Assembly: GCF_009389715.1 (NCBI RefSeq)
Contig: NC_052399.1
Span: forward strand, 19,037,646 to 19,101,645
Length of the DNA stretch: 64,000 nucleotides
Direction: 5' to 3'
Source of the DNA: Phoenix dactylifera
Lineage: Eukaryota > Streptophyta > Magnoliopsida > Arecales > Arecaceae
In this document: positions 62,149 to 64,000 of the stretch, one piece after another
How the letters are laid out: each line of letters begins with the position of its first letter
How positions within the stretch are numbered: position 1 is the first letter of the stretch
Position numbers and translations under genes: made by a program
The notes under the pieces: generated by a model
The model's database searches: none
What the model saw: only the letters and a program-made list of their open reading frames with translations
Told to the model about the DNA's origin: nothing

Positions 62149-64000
62149 AGAGGTTTAGCCAGTTTGCAGTGTGGTGTATGAGGTTTGCAGTGATTAGTAA
62201 GGCTCGAGACACATCGAAAATAGGCTGTACGGTCTAGGGATAAAAGCGCTTGACGTGGGGAGGCGATAGAAGTAATATAAATGGCCAAGATTGATTTATA
62301 TGCTTGGTGGGTTGTGTAGGGGGTTAAGAGACCGTCTTGCCTTTACGGAATCATATTGCAAGGTTTGAGTTGATTTCAAGTAATGTTAATGTAGCCAAGC
62401 TTCCTGTTCAGCTCATATGGAATTTCCAGTTCTCCAGCAAGAGTCGAGCCTTGTAATTAATTATCCGGCCCGTCTCATCATGAAAGCTATTGCGCCTTGA
62501 GCCACCGCTGTCGACACGATATGCCTCTTTGCTGTTATCGAGAAAGCATGGCTTACATGGTCGTAATCTGATCATTTCTATAATTGCTTTAACGGGCAGA
62601 TCCTAAATAGCTTCTGTTCGAAAAATCATGAAAGAAATCAGTCTCATTTGCCAGTTTATCTAATCACAATATGAAAGTGAGAACCAAAAGTTGTCAAACG
62701 TCTTAAAATTACATGGCAGTGTTATCTAGAGTGATTATGACACGAATTCCCCATGCAATTCAGTATCAGAAATTGTGCGTTCAAATACTTCATAATTTGT
62801 GAGTTGAGGGAAGAATTCTCAAGAAGGGATATACTTGCAGAACTTGGGAAGAGGAATAAAATCTCTCCATATTTGTCAACTGCAAAGACAAAGTCCCAGA
62901 CCTAGCCCATGAAGTTAGGCATTGAACTTATGGGCTCGAGAATTGGTTCTCTGTTATTTTAAAATTTTGCACCTCTAATTGGCGAATACATGTCAAATAT
63001 TTTGGACAACTGCATAGTGCATCTTACTCGGACGTGATGCAGCAATGCATATTTTAGTATATATTTATATGGAATGCTCATATAAAATTATTGGTTGCAA
63101 GGGTCTTAGAGAGCTACAAAAGCTCTCCCGTCTGACTTTCAAATAATATATATAAAAAAATATTTTGTTTGATGACTTCTTAGATGAGGAAAAAATGTCT
63201 ATGATTGATCCTATACTTGACAAACTCCAAGGGATGAAAGTGATCCCAGGCGAATGAACCTCATGATGTAAATCCGCCCATGAAACTGATCTTAAATGAC
63301 TTCAAAAACTTGTGGCTCTCCAAGAGGCGGATGGATTTATCTCGCTCTATAACTACACCATCACATATCTATGTCCTTCTCAACTATTGGTCCCTCCCTA
63401 GAATTAGTTGCTATTTCAACAAAGCCATCTTTGTATTTCCTATAAAATAAGCTAATGCTATCACCTTTTCGCATTTCAAAAGTTCTCAACTTGAGAACCA
63501 CCACCCGACTGAATAAAAAGCGGGCTGCTTGTGTAAGATCGCACGTAATGCCCTCTTATCTAGATTAATAAAATTGGCTGCTGAGGTCACCTCCAAAATT
63601 TTCATTTTAAAATGTAGACAAATGTGGATAGAGTTCCAACTCCATATAAGGTAGCAAAATATACAAAAAAAAGAGATAAGGAGACTCTCTAAAACAAAAT
63701 AAAAAAAGAGATAAGCAGAGTCAATTATTGAGGCTGATCTACGTGCCAAGCACCCACTTGCTATTAGTTAAATTAATTTATGGACAAGTGCTTATTATTA
63801 TTTATTACTCTCCCTTTATAGGATGCCACCTGCTTCTCTCTTCTCTAATCATCTCTCTCCCCGTGTATTTTGTAAGCATGATTTCAGAATCATAAATAAT
63901 ATCTAAGCTGAAGGTCAATGCATTTTCATGTCAATGTTTTTGCACAATTAACAAGGATATTTCCTTGTCTCTCATGCGAAAAAGGAGGGGTTAGCTGCTA
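62149..64000. other. intergenic, nothing recognised
   Basis: AT-rich DNA beyond the duplication. The minus-strand open frame at 63486-63749 has no recognisable motif. No repeat ends or RNA genes were identified. Confidence 0.45.

Overview
The window is nuclear DNA of a flowering plant. Its genes have many GT-AG introns, CT-rich leaders and AT-rich introns. It carries Tourist-like MITEs, 5'-truncated LINEs and a Ty3/gypsy chromovirus. Gene structure and repeat style fit a non-grass monocot such as a palm, but that placement is inference. No CRISPR array, rRNA or convincing tRNA gene was seen.

Layout. 0.5-2.2 kb (+): a two-exon secreted GH17 beta-1,3-glucanase. 4.7-5.8 kb: a 5'-truncated LINE with clear target-site duplications. 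6.5-6.9 kb (+): a single-exon DUF538 protein. 12.5-16.4 kb (-): a seven-exon TTL-type TPR/thioredoxin-like scaffold, rebuilt to 709 aa with every splice phase agreeing. 17-27 kb: gene-poor, AT-rich DNA with a tiny LINE, a long (TA)n tract, an LTR-like fossil and a 480-bp Tourist-like MITE. 27.4-27.9 kb (-): a 119-aa protein made only of a YVH1/DUSP12-type zinc-binding domain. 28-36 kb: gene-poor DNA with a second, larger TAA-flanked TIR element.

36-62.1 kb is the main feature: a tandem duplication of a whole DJ-1/PfpI gene (+). Each copy has eight coding exons and two DJ-1 domains. Copy A encodes 430 aa with an N-terminal extension that looks like an organelle transit peptide. Copy B has lost that in-frame start and most easily starts at the equivalent of Met38, giving 393 aa. 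A 9.49-kb LTR retrotransposon of the chromovirus group sits antisense in intron 5 of copy B. Copy A keeps the matching empty site, so the order of events (duplication, then insertion) can be read directly. Remnants of LINE sequence lie just upstream of each copy.

The host genes are ordinary single loci with no operon-like cooperation. The DJ-1 pair is the most informative biology: probable relocalisation of one paralog, asymmetric amino-acid change including a Tyr-to-His change beside the active-site region, and a young intronic retroelement. I did not find a convincing undescribed multi-gene system.
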